NCBI GenBank assembly: GCA_958510825.1
Contig: OY294044.1
Span: 68,825,095 to 68,889,094 of the forward strand
DNA from: Brachypterus glaber
Lineage: Eukaryota; Arthropoda; Insecta; Coleoptera; Kateretidae
Length of the DNA: 64,000 bases
Direction: 5' to 3'
Under the pieces are notes generated by a model. The model was given only the letters and a program-made list of their open reading frames with translations. It ran no database searches and was not told where the DNA came from. The translations under genes were made by a program, and so were the position numbers. Positions 1-13,801 of the stretch are shown piece after piece. Position 1 is the first letter of the stretch. Every line of letters starts with the position of its first letter.

Positions 1-195
1 AAGACCTGTAAAGTCCTGGGTATAATCTGTTCAAGTCCTAATATTTCAGAAGACGCAGTTATTAGACCCAAAGTTTTTGCCGTGGATAACTTAATAACTA
101 CTGTGAAAATCCTATATTTTTTACAGCACTTACTAGAAAATTTTACTGTGAAAAAATAAACATTTTACACCAATTGCTTATATTTTTATGGTAAG

Positions 196-457
196 ATGTA
201 ATAATTACACAGGCTGCCTGTGACAGGCACACAAAAAAAGGTTCAATTCTCCAGACAAGACAAACATTTCTATACGTTTTTGGGGTTGGTTTGACTTGGT
301 CAGGTCGCATTTTGAGGTAAGCAATGTGACCTGACTGAGTAAAACCAACCCCAGATTCGGATTCATCGACCCCAAAAACCTATAGGAACGAGTATAGGAA
401 TGTTTGCCTCGACTGGGGAATCAGACCTTTTTTTGTGTGCCTGTGTAATTATTACAT
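196..457. mobile_element. MITE with about 60-base imperfect inverted ends
   Basis: The left end ATGTAATAATTACACAGGC is inverted at 439-457. The arms continue inward with matching blocks, including a run of A/T next to GTGTGCCTG and paired AAACATTCCTATACG-like stretches. There is no coding content. Confidence 0.75.
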
Positions 458-1796
458 ATCTTAATGTAAAATTTATGTAATTACATGTTAACATAAATAT
501 TTTTTTGACTAATTAGGTTACCTACAATAAATCTTGTAATTTTACATCATATCTGTAATAAGATTTAAAACTTTTTTCGTTTTTGATTGTTTTGTTCGAT
601 GTTTCGTTCATTTTTATCCCCCTCATTTTCAGAGAAATGAATAATTATTATTGTTATACCCATAACTTTTCAAAAAACTTAAAAGGGTTTCGTTCTTCTT
701 AAAAGGCAGGTGGTACTAAAAAGTGTCACTGGCACTGCCATTTGTCAGCGGTACTTTAATCCCGCGCGAAATTTTTGAAAAGAAATTGCTTTTCGCAAAA
801 GGCTAGATATGTAGCCATACATAATTGGTCCGACACATATAGGTCTCTCCTTGTCTTGCACTCGCCATTCTTTGCACTGTCAATAGACCGAGAAACATAG
901 GTTTATTTTATACTGAATTATGCAAGTTTACAAGATACGTAGCAATGTTTACGTATCTTTTTTCTTAGTTTTTTTTTTCGATAACCTTCTTTTGTGTACT
1001 TGTCCGATGATCCCTTGCCCTTTGAAATGTTGTGCTATAGGAGAATTTTAAAGATAATATGGTCAGATAGATTTAAAAATGAGAGCGTATTGGAGATGGT
1101 TGCGGAAAGGCGTATTTTATGGAATGGATTAGTTAGAGAAGGGATCAAATGATGGGTCACATACCATCCTGTTTAGCAGAAACGCATGACATTATAATCA
1201 ATATTTCTGGGACCGCTTTCTGATAAACATTAAATTTTTAAGTAAATTTTTGAATCTCCCTGTATTTGAGGTGTATACTTTAAAGATAATTTCCCTTATG
1301 GATAATTTCCCGTCCATGATAAAAAAATCTCCCCACAATTATTACAACATTTGGTTTTACTTTTCCTGGACCATTATGTATATGGCTAAGATCGCGTACC
1401 CACAATGGTACCACGATAGTGTGTTGGCGGACCAAGCATGACCATGTTGGGCCCCTTCAATGACTTCAGTCTCTTTTGAATCTTACGATTGATCGGTCGC
1501 AAAAATTTCGGCCGAAAATAAAATATGTTTCTCTATCTTATCGACCGAGTGCGATATTGATATTTGAGTTACTAGCGAAAAACTGTGTTTTTTCCACGCG
1601 CGCGGAGAAAACCGGTTGACATTTTTTCGTTGACGAGTGTGACCCCACGTCGCGTGAATTTAAGCTTGGATCTGTTCCCGTTTAGGTTTGAACAGATTTT
1701 TTAAGTGATAATGGTTGTGAACAGAAAATGCAGTATATTCTATACCCTGTGGGATACCAACGATAGGTAATTTACACAAAAACAAAATTTGAATAT

Positions 1797-2021
1797 TACA
1801 CTGATAGAATTATAGCGCTATTAATACAACAACATAGTGTTGTATATGCGCCAACCATAAATTGTACTATAGTATAGTACTAACTATGACATACATTACA
1901 ATTTCGTGTTGTTTACCTCTTAATTCTACAACTGGTTGTTGTATCGTATAACATATTTACGTTATAACATATTACGAAATATGGTTGGCGACTATATTAC
2001 AACAACATTTCTATCAGTGTA
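1797..2021. mobile_element. MITE with TACACTGATAGAA ends
   Basis: TACACTGATAGAA (1797) is inverted at 2021. Inner copies of GTTGTAATA and TATGCGCCAACCAT also pair. A diverged partial relative with ATATGCGCCAACCA occurs at 9003-9125. Confidence 0.7.
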
Positions 2022-2589
2022 TAGATTAATTGATAGTAAGCTGTCAATTTTTACTCACATGCAGTGCACTGGAACGTAAATCACCGACAATTATATTTTT
2101 AATTTGTATGTTAACTACCCCATTGTCATTAGAAATTATGTTTCAATCTGTAACATATTACCATATTAGTTTAGGAGACGTCCATAAAGTATGTCACGCT
2201 TATGGGGCAGGGGTCCAGAGGCTTCAGGGATTTGTGACAATTTGTGATAGAGGAAGGGGGTCTAGAGCAATATGAAAAAACATCAAGTGCTAATATAATT
2301 TTTTATTCTCATTCCTAATACCTATTCAAATAAATTCTTTAAGCAAAGTTTTACCTAAAATGCAATAAAAGTACACTGATAAAACAGTTTATTTGTGTCA
2401 ACAAAATATTTGGTTGGATATGGCCAATTGAATTAATTGGTTGTGACAAATAAATTTTATTTCTGTCAAATAAACTATTTTTTTCCCATTAATAAATCAT
2501 TTTGATATTTAAATATTTGTTTACATGAACTAAATATTTATTTGACTTAAATAAAATTTGTTACTCAAAATCAAATAATTTAATTGGCC

Positions 2590-2800
2590 ATATCCAAAAA
2601 AATCCTTTTTATTAGTATATAGTCTTCCACACGGTAAGAAAGCTCCAACGAATGGGGAGGTATCACGCGCGCTCTCTTCTTTAAGAAGCGTCATAAGGTG
2701 TGTGTGCGTGCAAGTGAGAGGCACCACATTCCTCACATATTTTCCATAGCCACACATACGTGTGTCAAACAATACAAAACTTTTTTTGCACAAGTTTAAT
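2590..2800 (+). repeat. Dispersed repeat, copy 1
   Basis: This stretch shares ordered blocks with 63340-63520 on the same strand: GCGCGCTCTCTTCTTTA, GTGCGTGCAAGTGAGA, then CACATTC and CACACAT. It is GC-richer than its surroundings. An open frame of 87 codons crosses it, but the second copy lacks an equivalent, so it is not taken as a gene. Confidence 0.6.
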
Positions 2801-3060
2801 GTGGCGGCGAAGGGGTCAGTTCCGGTGTGATTTTTTGTAATAAGGGTGTCAAAAATGCCAAAAAAAAAGCGTACATACCTTAGCTACTTCCTTTAAGGCC
2901 ATTTTAGGACATGTATCTCTGAACTGTTTTTCTGATGAATAAAACGATAACATTTTGAGAATTATCTCTAAATTATCGTATTTAAAGAGCGTAATTTAAA
3001 AAATATTTTCCTTGTGGGTAGTTTTTTGATAAAAATGGTGATATCGTCTCTACCGAGATA

Positions 3061-3125
3061 GGGGCAGTGGCTTAGTGGTCATAAGGCAAAGTCGGCTAAA
3101 GTTGGCCGGGTCTCAATCCTAAACC
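3061..3125 (+). repeat. tRNA-like head of a probable SINE
   Basis: TGGCTTAGTGG fits the pol III A box, and GGGTCTCAATCC about 35 bases later is close to a B box. The stretch does not fold cleanly as a tRNA with a 7-base acceptor stem, so a tRNA-derived SINE relic is likelier than a working tRNA gene. Confidence 0.4.
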
Positions 3126-4283
3126 AGAACCTTTTTTAAGAAAGTGAGACAAAAACTACGTAACTCGTAAATGATTTAATATAGAAAAAAAATCGTTTGG
3201 ACTTTTTTACTAATACAATCCTTCTCAATCGGGTCCCGGGCAACATTTGCTATTTCACGTGGAAGTCATTATGACATCATTTAATGATTTAACGTTAAAT
3301 GATGACAAACTCATAGCAAACTCATAACATAATCACAAAATCATGAGATGTGCTCATCATGATGTTCGTATGAGTACAAAACGTGGAAAACATAACATGA
3401 TGCTCTTATGAGGCCTCATGAGTTCATGGATGTTGTTCGGCTATTAGCTAATTTTTCGCGAAGACAAAGTTTTTCTATATTTAATTATTTACGATTATCA
3501 TAAGTTTGGGCACTCTTAGTACTCTTCAGTGCTAAAGGGCCCTCCCATGGTCATTTATTCTGTTTTGGCCACGCTAGGCCTTCGATTTTCCTATTTTTCT
3601 TGGGTTTTGAGCGAGGTTCTGAACGTTTTACTGGCTTTTTGTTATCATGCCGATCTAACCTCAAAAAGCCTGCTTGCCGCCTGGGACAGACATATTTTTA
3701 ACCAACTTCCAAAAAAAGAGGAGTTTATGAATTCGACGTGTGTCTTTGTTTTTTTTTTATGTTTGATCCCGCATAACTTTGGAACGGATGAAATGAATTG
3801 GATAAAACTTTTTTTAAGTCGGATAGTTAACATAAATCTAGTAATTTTAACGCAACTTTTCTTAAAAACGGAAAAATTTGATTCTAATATCAACAAAAAT
3901 TTTAGAATATCGGATAACTCGAATAAGCCGGATAACTTGATTAAGGGGTCACTCAAATATTACGACAGGCTAAAAATCTTTTATTTGTCGCTAAACTTGA
4001 TTCTGTGGACCTGTAATATTAGAATACCAAGAGAAAATGATAAAATTAGGTATAAGGCGTTATTTGATTATTACTTAACGCCAAGGTTTAACAGAGATTT
4101 TCTTTGGTATTTCGTTTAAAATAAGGTTGGTTGGACTCTTGGGTGCTAAAATATATTACTATATTAATTAAAGAAAATATCTTGGTGCGTTGTGACGTCA
4201 GCAGCTTGCCGAGAGGAAAGGACAACTATAATTTAGCTTAGATGGCGTTACAAATCTACAAATTCTATGTCTCTAAAAAGTAA

Positions 4284-4763
4284 ACAATAAAAACTTTTAA
4301 TAAAAAAATGAATCGACTTCTATTGTATGTCTCTAAAAAGTAAAAAATAAAAAACAAGTCTGTGCCAATTTTACAGCTAATAATTTAACAACAAAAATAA
4401 ATTTTATATTTAATTTAGGGAATGGTGAAATTGACAAGCGCCTAATTGCAGCTCTCTGTGCAGGAGTTTGTTTTGGTTTTTTCTTGGTTTGGACTTTTTT
4501 TTTTTAATGAGGGGGCCTTGGTTTACGTTAACGTTGGTTTGACGTCTGTTTGGTGTTTTTTTTTGTAAAAAAATGTTTTTTATTTAAAATAACATATTGA
4601 AAAACGGTCAGCGCATGCGCAGTTTATCAAAACGCTGCATAAAGAGCTGCACATAAGCGCTCCTGTGAAATTGGCACCGACTTTTTCTTTATTTTTTACT
4701 TTTTAGGGACATACACTAGAAGTCGGTTCATTGTTTTTTATTAAAAGTTTTTATTTTATTGCA
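4284..4763. mobile_element. Foldback element with about 70-base arms
   Basis: A block at 4284-4352 (TTTTAATAAAAAAATGAATC, then TCGACTTCT and TGTCTCTAAAAAGTAAA) is inverted at about 4687-4763. The middle is AT-rich with no gene. Confidence 0.6.
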
Positions 4764-7454
4764 GATTTCAAGTTATGGGGTCATGAATTCAATATCTCTG
4801 CACTTTTAGTACCAAAGTAATACAGAATAATCTGTGATTGCAACTTGTAAAACCATATGCCAGATACATATGAAAGTAAAACTACCTGTTCGCTTGCAAT
4901 GTAAAAACGCGAAATCCTTGAATCGATAATATCGATATCCTTTGTTCGAACCTGCTAATGTATTGATTTTATCTTGATTAAGACGAGCATTTTACATGCA
5001 AAACGGTGTTTTTAGGTTTAAATTTTAAATTATGATCAGTTATAGGTTTATTACAGTCAAATATCGAGACATTTCTATGTTAAATTGCAATAAATGTACA
5101 CGGGCTGATATTTTAAAGGGTAGTAGTGGATAGTATCAGATCACTCCTGTTAGTTTTTCACCGGGTGATTTGCGTAAGGGGTGTCCGCTATCTTGAATTT
5201 TAGGGGTGAGTGCGGTTATCTCGCTAAATACGTATCTTATGATAAAAATGCATATAACCAATATTTTAAGGAAAAAATTTCCTACAATTTATATATTAAT
5301 AAAAATCGAGTTATAAATATTCAAAAATTGCCATGTTGGGGGTGGAATTGGTTTTTTCGATTTTTCAGCCAAATTACTCATCAGAGGATAAAAGTGGTTA
5401 TAAGCAAACTTGTAGCTCTTGAAATTCTCTATAAGTTTTATATATTATGCAATTTCATTCAAGTATTTTGTTACGGTTATAGTGGTCGCTGAAATTCGAG
5501 TTGCGCCCTCTGTAACCGTACCAAAGTACATATGAGCGGTATAGAATCAAATGTCCACTCATGTGAATTTTTCACCAGTAGCAAAAAACGAATTAAAATA
5601 TACTCGGTGGGCAAATTTGTATTGTTTTGTATAATTTGATTTTCTTTGACGTAATATTTCTTAATTTAAATAAGATTTTGATTAAGTACGTAATAGTTTT
5701 TTAATTATGGTTAAGAAATAAATGGACACCTATTGAAACCTACTAGGTTGGACACAGTACTGTTGGAAATTGACATCTATCAAGAAGAGTCCTATTTATG
5801 TGTAGAATTTAAAAAATAAATAACCCAACAGTATTGGAAACATTATTAAGAAGAAATTATTATTAAACGAGCTTGTCCGGAAACTCTTCCGTCAATTCAC
5901 GAAGTACATCATTTTCATTTATGTTTGGATCATCAACGGCTTTTTCGGACTCTGATTCCGCGATAGAAGATTAAATCTTCGTCGATTCGCCACTGCTGTC
6001 CATAATGACAAACAAGTAATGCATTAGCATCCAGTTTTTTTTCGGTTTTAACAGTATTCTGACTAACTGATGACTGGAGATTGTACTCTTTGAAACTGAA
6101 TCGCATATTTTAACCCAATCTTATACCCGGACGTTGCTAGTTTACATCCGACGTTTATAACGTTGGATAGAGCGGAAAAAACTGATTTGAATGCCATCTC
6201 TAACTCAATTCGAGAAAAATGAGGACATTGCACCATTTGATATGTTTCATATTAAGAACATTTCAAGAGCAACAAGTTTGCTCCTAACCACTTTTATCGT
6301 CCGATGAATAATTTGACTGAAAAATGGAAAAACAAAATTGGTTATATGCATTTCCGGTGAAAAACAGATAATGTTATACCTACAATACAATACAATTCTT
6401 GTCATCATTTAAATCAAAAATATTCTGCTTTTCATTGTTACATTAATAGGTTACTTAACATCCTTCTAAGCTCGCCACAGTGATCCTAGAAAAGTTAAAA
6501 ACCAAAATTTACCGTTCCATCAACCAATCATGATAATTCGTGTTCAAGGACCCAATTACACGTAGCCAAAAATGAAAAAATCTGCCGAGGAAATTTTTGT
6601 TTTGTGATTTTTTTTAGCGTAGAATTAGAGAAATTTTTAAAATCGGTTAATAAATAAAACAGTTATGTCATCACAATTATAGAATTACCCCAGAAAAAAA
6701 AATAAAAAATTTGCATTTTGTTATATTTTAACAGTTACTAGTCTAACGGTAAATGTTACAAAGAAACGTTATAAAAGAAAATTATTTGCCATTTTACAAG
6801 CTCTAATTTTCTTTTTTAATTTTTAAAATCAGCTAGTAAATAAAAAAGTTATGGCTCCGAAAAGATGAATTTATAAAACTCATCCGCTATGGCGGGCGTT
6901 ACTGGAAAAGGAACCCAATACCGTATATGTATTTTGAGTAACACCCTCCATATCTTAATATTTTAACCACTTAAATTAGCAAATATTTCTCTATGTGTGC
7001 ACATGATTGACAAGTTATATTCAATTATTTTTCCAATGCCAAAAAAAGTTGCTCCTTTTTTGAAGCAACCTACCTACCTACTTTAAAACAAATACGTTTT
7101 ATAAAAAAAACTACTATTTTAGATTTCACTTTCTTGGTTGTCTACCCACAATGATTTAAAAAATAAATATTCACTGCTAAATGTAGAAACAAGGCAAATA
7201 AGTGACTCGCAGTTCCATATATTAAATTTTAGCACCTCGATTTGGGGCTACCTAGATCACGGGTAAAAACTAAGTAACCACTCTCAACTTTTCTTCAATT
7301 TTAATTTCTAGCATGTCTACATGAAAATCGTTCAAAAATTGAGCTCTGCATTTTTGAGGATCTTTATTTTTTTTATTTCAGATATTACTTAAAAAAAAAC
7401 TTTGTCTACTTGTATATTGATGCGAGAGTTAGATGCCTTTGAAAGGGCAGGTCA

Positions 7455-7690
7455 AAAATTTCCCAACTAAATGTTAAAAAACTTTACACCTGAAAAATTT
7501 TGATGACTAAAAAAGAGGACCTCACCTCTTCAAATTTCCCAACTTTACCACTTAATTTTCCCAACTGTAATGCTAATTTTCCCAGCTTCCCTGAAAAAAA
7601 AGCTGTACCCCTGCCAAAATTGTTTCCCAACTGTACTGAAAATTTCAAAACGCTGCCTCTCAATTTAAGATTTTCCCAACTGAAGCGTAG
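7455..7690 (+). repeat. Irregular repeats of TTTCCCAACT
   Basis: The word TTTCCCAACT or a one-base variant recurs about six times at irregular spacing, followed by a C-rich tail. A relative with several CCCAACTT words lies at 14910-15005. Both share AAAATTTTGATGAC. The reading frames that cross it are repeat-driven. Confidence 0.55.
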
Positions 7691-8008
7691 TTGAGGGGGG
7701 TAGCGCCCCCCTTCCCCTACCCCCTTCGCGTCATCCCTGGTATTAAAGTACTATTTTGTGAGGACGTTAGCCCGAATAGTTGTAAATTTGAATCCAAGAT
7801 CTTTACAGAAATGCTTTTACATCATTTACATCATCATAATTTTTTGGTCTGTTCCAAATTTCTATTAAATCTTACTAGGAATAAGATATAGGGCATGTTT
7901 TATCGAATGACGTTATTGTAAGTTTGAAATTATATACGAATGCAAGGCAATTTGTTTATTTTTATGTTATTTAAAATTATAATATTTATTTAATTTTTTA
8001 TAAATATA

Positions 8009-8639
8009 CAGGGTGATCAATAACTGGCATGGCAAAATTTAAGAGATGATTCTGCATCCAAAAATATAAAAAAAGTTAAGCGCTCAGGGAGTTACGGCCC
8101 TTTAAAATTGTAATAAAAATAAGGTTTTTAATTAATAACTCTGGTACCCTATACGCTAGAGCTACGAGATTTTGCATGTATACTAGTATTAATAAGGGTA
8201 ATAAGTTTATGTTAATTTATTTTTTTGAATTTTCCCTAGACGGAAAAATGTATTATGCTTAACACATTTTTGCCCCAAACTTTTTTATGTGTACTTTTTT
8301 TTTTAGATTTTTTGCAAAAAATATGGATTCCTTGACCTTGACCTTGACCGTTTTTCAAATTTTGTGCCACCAGAAACCGTACTTTTTAAAAGGCTATTAC
8401 TCCTTTAATATTAAATTTAGGTGTTTTGGTGAAGAATACTTTTTTACCCAGTCTTAAATGAAGAATCATCCTGCAGCATTAAAGTTTTTATTGATGCTTT
8501 TTTTGTTCCCCATTCAATATGTCATCTTCGAAGGACCGTAGGACTCATTACCGGACCAACCTTTATAAAGCCTTTTTTTATGTTTTTGGATGTAGAACCA
8601 CCTCTTAAATTTTGGCATGTCAGTTACTGATCACCCTGC
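8009..8639. mobile_element. Foldback MITE with CAGGGTGATCA ends
   Basis: CAGGGTGATCAATAACTGGC at 8009 is inverted at 8639 with one or two changes. The arms extend past 40 bases (AAAATTTAAGAGRTGRTTCT). Confidence 0.8.
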
Positions 8640-9870
8640 ATATTGTTATTTTACAATACTTTAGCTTATAATTGGTTTTTGGCGCTAATGTAGTGAAAAT
8701 TCAATTAAGATTTTGTAGAAAGTTTCACACAACAAAATCTCATTAGTCATCGGAGAATCATATTTTTCCCTCGCAAAAAAGCGACAGTAAAAAAAGTCAT
8801 TAAGTATTGAAATGATTTTTAATCAGTATCAGTATAACCAGTTGCCCCTCGGTTATAATAAAAAAAACAACGATAAAAAAACTGTAAACATAATGTTTTT
8901 TCTATAGAAAGTTTTTATTTAATATTAAATAAAAATTAAATATCGTTATTGGCTTTTACAAATCGTTTATTATATAAGTTTCCATTAAAATTTAAAATTA
9001 TGCACTGAGAGAACATTATCGTAATCAATAGCGTAATTAGGTTATAGAATACAACAATAAATAGTTGTATATGCGCCAACCACTACATATTGTATAGAAT
9101 AGAACAATAAATTGTACGCATTTTATTTTAAATTCACATATTACATGCATGTACACATAAAAACTACATATCACATGTAATTATGTAAATGTACATTTAC
9201 ATGCTTTTCGTTAGGTATACTTATGCACATGAAAATTTCAGCCCAAAATGCCTATTTTCAACATAAAATTACCTGATTTTCCCCATTTTTATCTTTATGG
9301 TTTCCCAAACAGCCAAACAGTGAGATTAAACTTGCTGTTGTTTACTACTATAGAATACGTAGCGCTTGAAATGGCAACGCTGATTTGATTGTCGTCTGTG
9401 CACAATCTTAAGCAAGGTTATGGCATCAGTCGCCTCACTTAGAATAACACTATGTATCAGTGGAAACGGGAAGCCTAATAATTGCAGAAACATGCGTTGC
9501 AATGATACAAGACTTATAGTCCAGCAGGCTTAAAATGATGCAATAATAAAGGACGTTGACGAATTTGAGATTCACATGCCCTAGTCCATAAAGCGTCATC
9601 TAATTTTATTTATCAAACCCCAAAAACCATTAGGGAAGTTTTTGTCCTCCTGGGTATCTAGATATAGATAATTCTTATCAGATTACAGGTCTGCCAACAT
9701 CAAATGTAGTACTTTTGTGCAACATTAGATGGCGCCACCAGTTTGTACGCTCTTGAGACAGAAATATTTATATTTAATAAGTATTTTAAATATTTTCAAC
9801 AATCGGTGCGAAAGCCACCAATTTATGCCACTGATGATCGCAAAAAAGAGTAAAATATTAGCTACCTATG

Positions 9871-10014
9871 GGCATATCCACAGGCTCGCATGACAACATA
9901 GTACATAACAATGCGATGCCGTGATTGGTTTGATATGCCGCCATGTATCTTGTAAGCCAATCACGGCATCGCATTCTTATGTTTTATGTTCTTATGCAAG
10001 CTTCTGGATAGGCC
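9871..10014. mobile_element. Small foldback MITE
   Basis: The arms of about 60 bases include ACATAACAATGCGATGCC and its near-perfect inversion GGCATCGCATTCTTATGT, then CCGTGATTGG/CCAATCACGG. The outer parts (GGCATATCCA/TGGATAGGCC) pair less well. Confidence 0.75.
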
Positions 10015-10196
10015 TTAAATAATATGTATTAGATCATATATCCTACATGTCATTTTGGTTGGGATTTTCTCATTGAATGTAAAAATTCTGTAGTATAGCA
10101 GTGCAATTTCTCTATAGATTTAAATAGTTTGCCATCTATAAAGCACTAAACTTTATTTTTATTTATAAACAGTCACTTTGTATTTATTATCTAATT

Positions 10197-10966
10197 CCCA
10201 GGTAGCAAGGGATGTTATATTACAAGAAATTAACATCACTTTTGGGTGTATTTTTAAACTAAATCATAACATCACATAATATTGAAAAATAACATGTATT
10301 TAACATCACATTTGCAACGTAACACGTGTGACGTGACAACCATGTTATTAAATAACAAATATTTAGCAACGCTGTGAATATATCGCATGTCACATATTAA
10401 CGTGGCTTTCACGTGAATGTCATGTTATTTTGCTTCTCACCGACGTTCGAAGGAAAAAAATCGATATAAGATGATGTTGATAGAGTAAATTATTATAAGG
10501 AAATTGTATACACATTATACGATTTCCAATGGATAGGGGGCTCTGCCGGGCTTCTCAAGACCACGGACACGGATTAAAGGATATATTCTCCGCTTAATCT
10601 GCAATTTAGTATTTAGAATCTATCTGTTTCAATCTGTGATTGTTTCAATTACTGATTGATTTTAAATCCGATTTTTTTATAGGGTTATAGCGTTTTTAAT
10701 GGTTTTAATTTAGAAAAAGCTAATATCCTAAAATATTATTTAAATACCAGTAACGGCATCCATAAGATATTAGATATAACAGGAATGTGGATTTATGATG
10801 TCACAAACACGTTATTTTCGGGATGTCATTGTGTGATGTTATTAGGGGCGGACTTAGGACATCCCCAACATGCTACATTCTTGTTAAATGAGACTACAAT
10901 CTTAACATCACATGTCACATATTAACGTGACTTTCACGTGAATTTCATGTTATTTTGCTACCTGGG
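10197..10966. mobile_element. Foldback element with CCCAGGTAGCAA ends
   Basis: CCCAGGTAGCAA at 10197 is inverted as TTGCTACCTGGG ending 10966. Inside, a block of about 50 bases (CACATATTAACGTGGCTTTC and on) is repeated directly at about 10390 and 10910. It is rich in ACATCA/TGATGT words. Confidence 0.7.
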
Positions 10967-11418
10967 TTATATCTTTTGCGGGCCCCCGGTACATGAATAC
11001 CAAAAGTCCGGCCTCTGGTATTTAGGTGTTAGGATAAAATCATTTTATACTGTATCTATATTTGTCTATGATTTCCAATAAATGACGATAATTTGTGAAC
11101 GTAGTATAGTGTATTCTTTTATAATTTATAATAACAAAATAAATAAATCCAAGTGGTTCGCCTTGATGTGAAGAAAAAAGTTCCATTTTCTGTACACAGT
11201 TGAGATTTTACTAATCAGGTTTTTTTTTCGCAGGATTGTAATGTATGTCGAAATCTCAAAAGCCATATACAGGGTGATTCAGAAATAGGGTACAAAATTT
11301 TAGTATATCGCCGAGGATATGGCACAAAAGTTTTTCTTTAATCATACTAAATTGACCTTATTTGTAACAAAATACTAGATAAAAGTAACTCTTTTTTTTA
11401 ATGTACACATATTAAGTA

Positions 11419-12090
11419 TACAGAGCGGTCCGAAAGTCACCCCCTCTCTTAACTTTTGAACGAGTTGAGATATAGATTTTAAATTTAGAACTCTTAAATA
11501 AGACAACTTAAACTATCTTTTAGGATATATTTGATACTTTTAGCTCTTAAAATGTGCCCCCATGGGGGACATTTTTTTTTAAATTGAAAGGGGGGTAGTG
11601 TGATACATCATTGCAAAGCTTGTGAAATTATTTATTTAACTGTATATTTTTATATTTTTTTAACATTTTTTTTTGGGTTTAAAATAGGGTTGAAAATGGG
11701 TATTTTTATCAAAATTTCTCTAAAAAAATCAAACAATTTTTTAAAAATGACTAATTTCATGATGAAAAAATGTAAATTATACTTTTAAACTAATTTTAAT
11801 TGACAAAAATAAAAGTTTACAAAAAAAATCGCATTATTTAGCACAAAAAAATTGAAAAATCAAAAATAGAGAATTTTATTTATTTTTTAAAATTATGTAT
11901 CACACGACCCACCTTTCCATTAAAAAAAAATGTCACCCCATGCCCCCCTGCCCACATTTTAAGAGCTGAAAGTATCAAATATATGCTAAAAGATAGTTTA
12001 AGTTGTCTTATTTAAGAGTTCTAAATTTGAAGTCGATATCTCAACTAGTTCAAAATTTAAGAGGGGGGGTGACTTATGGACCGCTCTGTA
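11419..12090. mobile_element. Foldback MITE with TA target duplication
   Basis: TACAGAGCGGTCC at 11419 is inverted as GGACCGCTCTGTA ending 12090, with TA on each outer side. The arms are about 180 bases, including a C-rich start and CTTAAATAAGACAACTTAAA. The same family recurs at 36778-38335, and a diverged piece lies at about 44740-44960. TA duplications are typical of the Tc1/mariner group. An outer pair, ATATACAGGGTGAT (11265) and its inversion ending 12481, suggests nesting inside an older element. Confidence 0.75.
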
Positions 12091-13055
12091 TAATCACACT
12101 TTTATAGATGTTGTACCTAGAGGTTCTCGCCTTGTCAAGTCTACAGTTCGAAAAAAAAAATCAAGACGAATATAATTTAAATAATCAAGGCAAGGCAAGA
12201 CAAAAGTCATGTCGTCGAGAGTTCGTAACTCTTGATCAACAACATCAACATCGAGACTCCTCAACTTAATTAACTTTTTGTACACTTAAAGGTTTTAGGT
12301 GAGGCTAGACACGTCATTGAAATAAAGAAGTTCTTCGTAGTCAAGAAGTTAAATTAGCTTATTTATATGTCGAGAAATGATCAAGACAGGATCAATCTAT
12401 TTCTGGTCTCGAAAATCGAGACCTGAAGTTCCGTTTTCGTGAAACCCTAGCTGTATGCCACTTTTAAATTACCCTGTATATCTTAAAATTATTTTGGATA
12501 TCTGCAAACTGCTATTAAATATATTTCTGTAGGCGATATTCCTAATAAATTATAAATTAAATTAAAATCTGCATATTCATTTATGGGCAATTATGAGTAG
12601 GTAATTATAAGCCAAAATTGTTTTCAAATTTGGTTTGAGAAAAATTAAAAATTAAATATTAATTATTTTTAGATAATGAATGAGTAAATATTTATAATAT
12701 GACTAGTAGTAATAACCGCCCTTCGCATGGGAGAGTATCACTGTTCATCATTACCGTTATATCGAGTTTTATAGGGGATAACAAGGCATTCTCTCTTTAT
12801 AGAAAGCCTTTAAGATTCGTTTGTTAATATAGTCAGAATACAATTTATATATATATATATGTAGTATGCTGTACTGATAAGTGAAAATACCTTACCCCTA
12901 CGATGTCTTTTTTACCCCCCTTTTCTCTAATCTAAAATCGTGCTTATTGTTTGCTTTTTAATTTATAAAATATAATTGATTTGTGGATTAATACGTTATA
13001 ATTAAGAGGCATGTGTATTAAATATAAATTATATTTTCTTCCTAAATATCAATTC

Positions 13056-13223
13056 GTGATACTGGGTTAGGTACCGGTGCTTTTTTTTTTCAAATTTTAC
13101 TCATATTAATCCCAATTTTTGGAAATTGCAACTCCTGCTAAAGCAGTCGTTGCATTTTCGTCATTGGGATTAATATTCGTCAAAATTTATGTAAAAAACC
13201 ACCGATACCTAACCTAGTATCAC
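13056..13223. mobile_element. Short MITE with GTGATACTGGGTTAGG ends
   Basis: GTGATACTGGGTTAGGTACC at 13056 is inverted, with few changes, ending 13223. The inner ATTAATCCCAAT/ATTGGGATTAAT words also pair. Confidence 0.75.
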
Positions 13224-13557
13224 TTATCATATTACCCCTGACAATATATTATACATTTAGTGACATCTTTTTAATGTTTGCCACATATTTTGTTTTGAAG
13301 AAAACATGTTTTATAATTCTTTAAAATATTCGGCGGTAGGCAGATAGTGGTTGGGGACACTCATTTTTACAGTTTATTTTTTATTAATATATTAAAAAAA
13401 ATCACTATTTGATTTAAAACCTCAGTTTAGAAAAATTACTTCATTTCTAATAAAGAAAGCAATAGGGTTCCGCGGAAACCTAATTAAAGAACAAAATAGA
13501 CTATTTTAAATACGTCATGAAAAAGCATTCGATTGATTGTATACAGTATGGTATATT

Positions 13558-13801
13558 CAACGAACTAATAACTCTTCTTTCTAGAATACACATACCATTA
13601 AAATAAAGTATCGCCAACATCTCTGTTTGTAAACAAATAGTATGTATATTCAGGCCTGAACAATAACAGTTACCAGTAACTGGTATTGTTGTCTCTGTTA
13701 GAACAAAGATGTGCGAGTAAGACAGACGAATGTTGCCGACGTTTTTGTCAGTTTTAACGAATGAAATGCCTATTCTAGAGAGAAGAGTTATTAGTTCGTT
13801 G
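13558..13801. mobile_element. hAT-type MITE with 8 bp target duplication, copy 1
   Basis: The end CAACGAACTAATAACTCTTC is inverted at 13801. GGTATATT flanks both sides (13550-13557, 13802-13809). A second copy in the opposite orientation lies at 29497-29750. Confidence 0.88.

Noticed and set aside
3529..4119. 196-codon open frame on the plus strand
   Set aside because: It begins at GTG, crosses a dispersed repeat, has AT-driven Phe/Asn/Lys composition and no recognisable domain or splice context.
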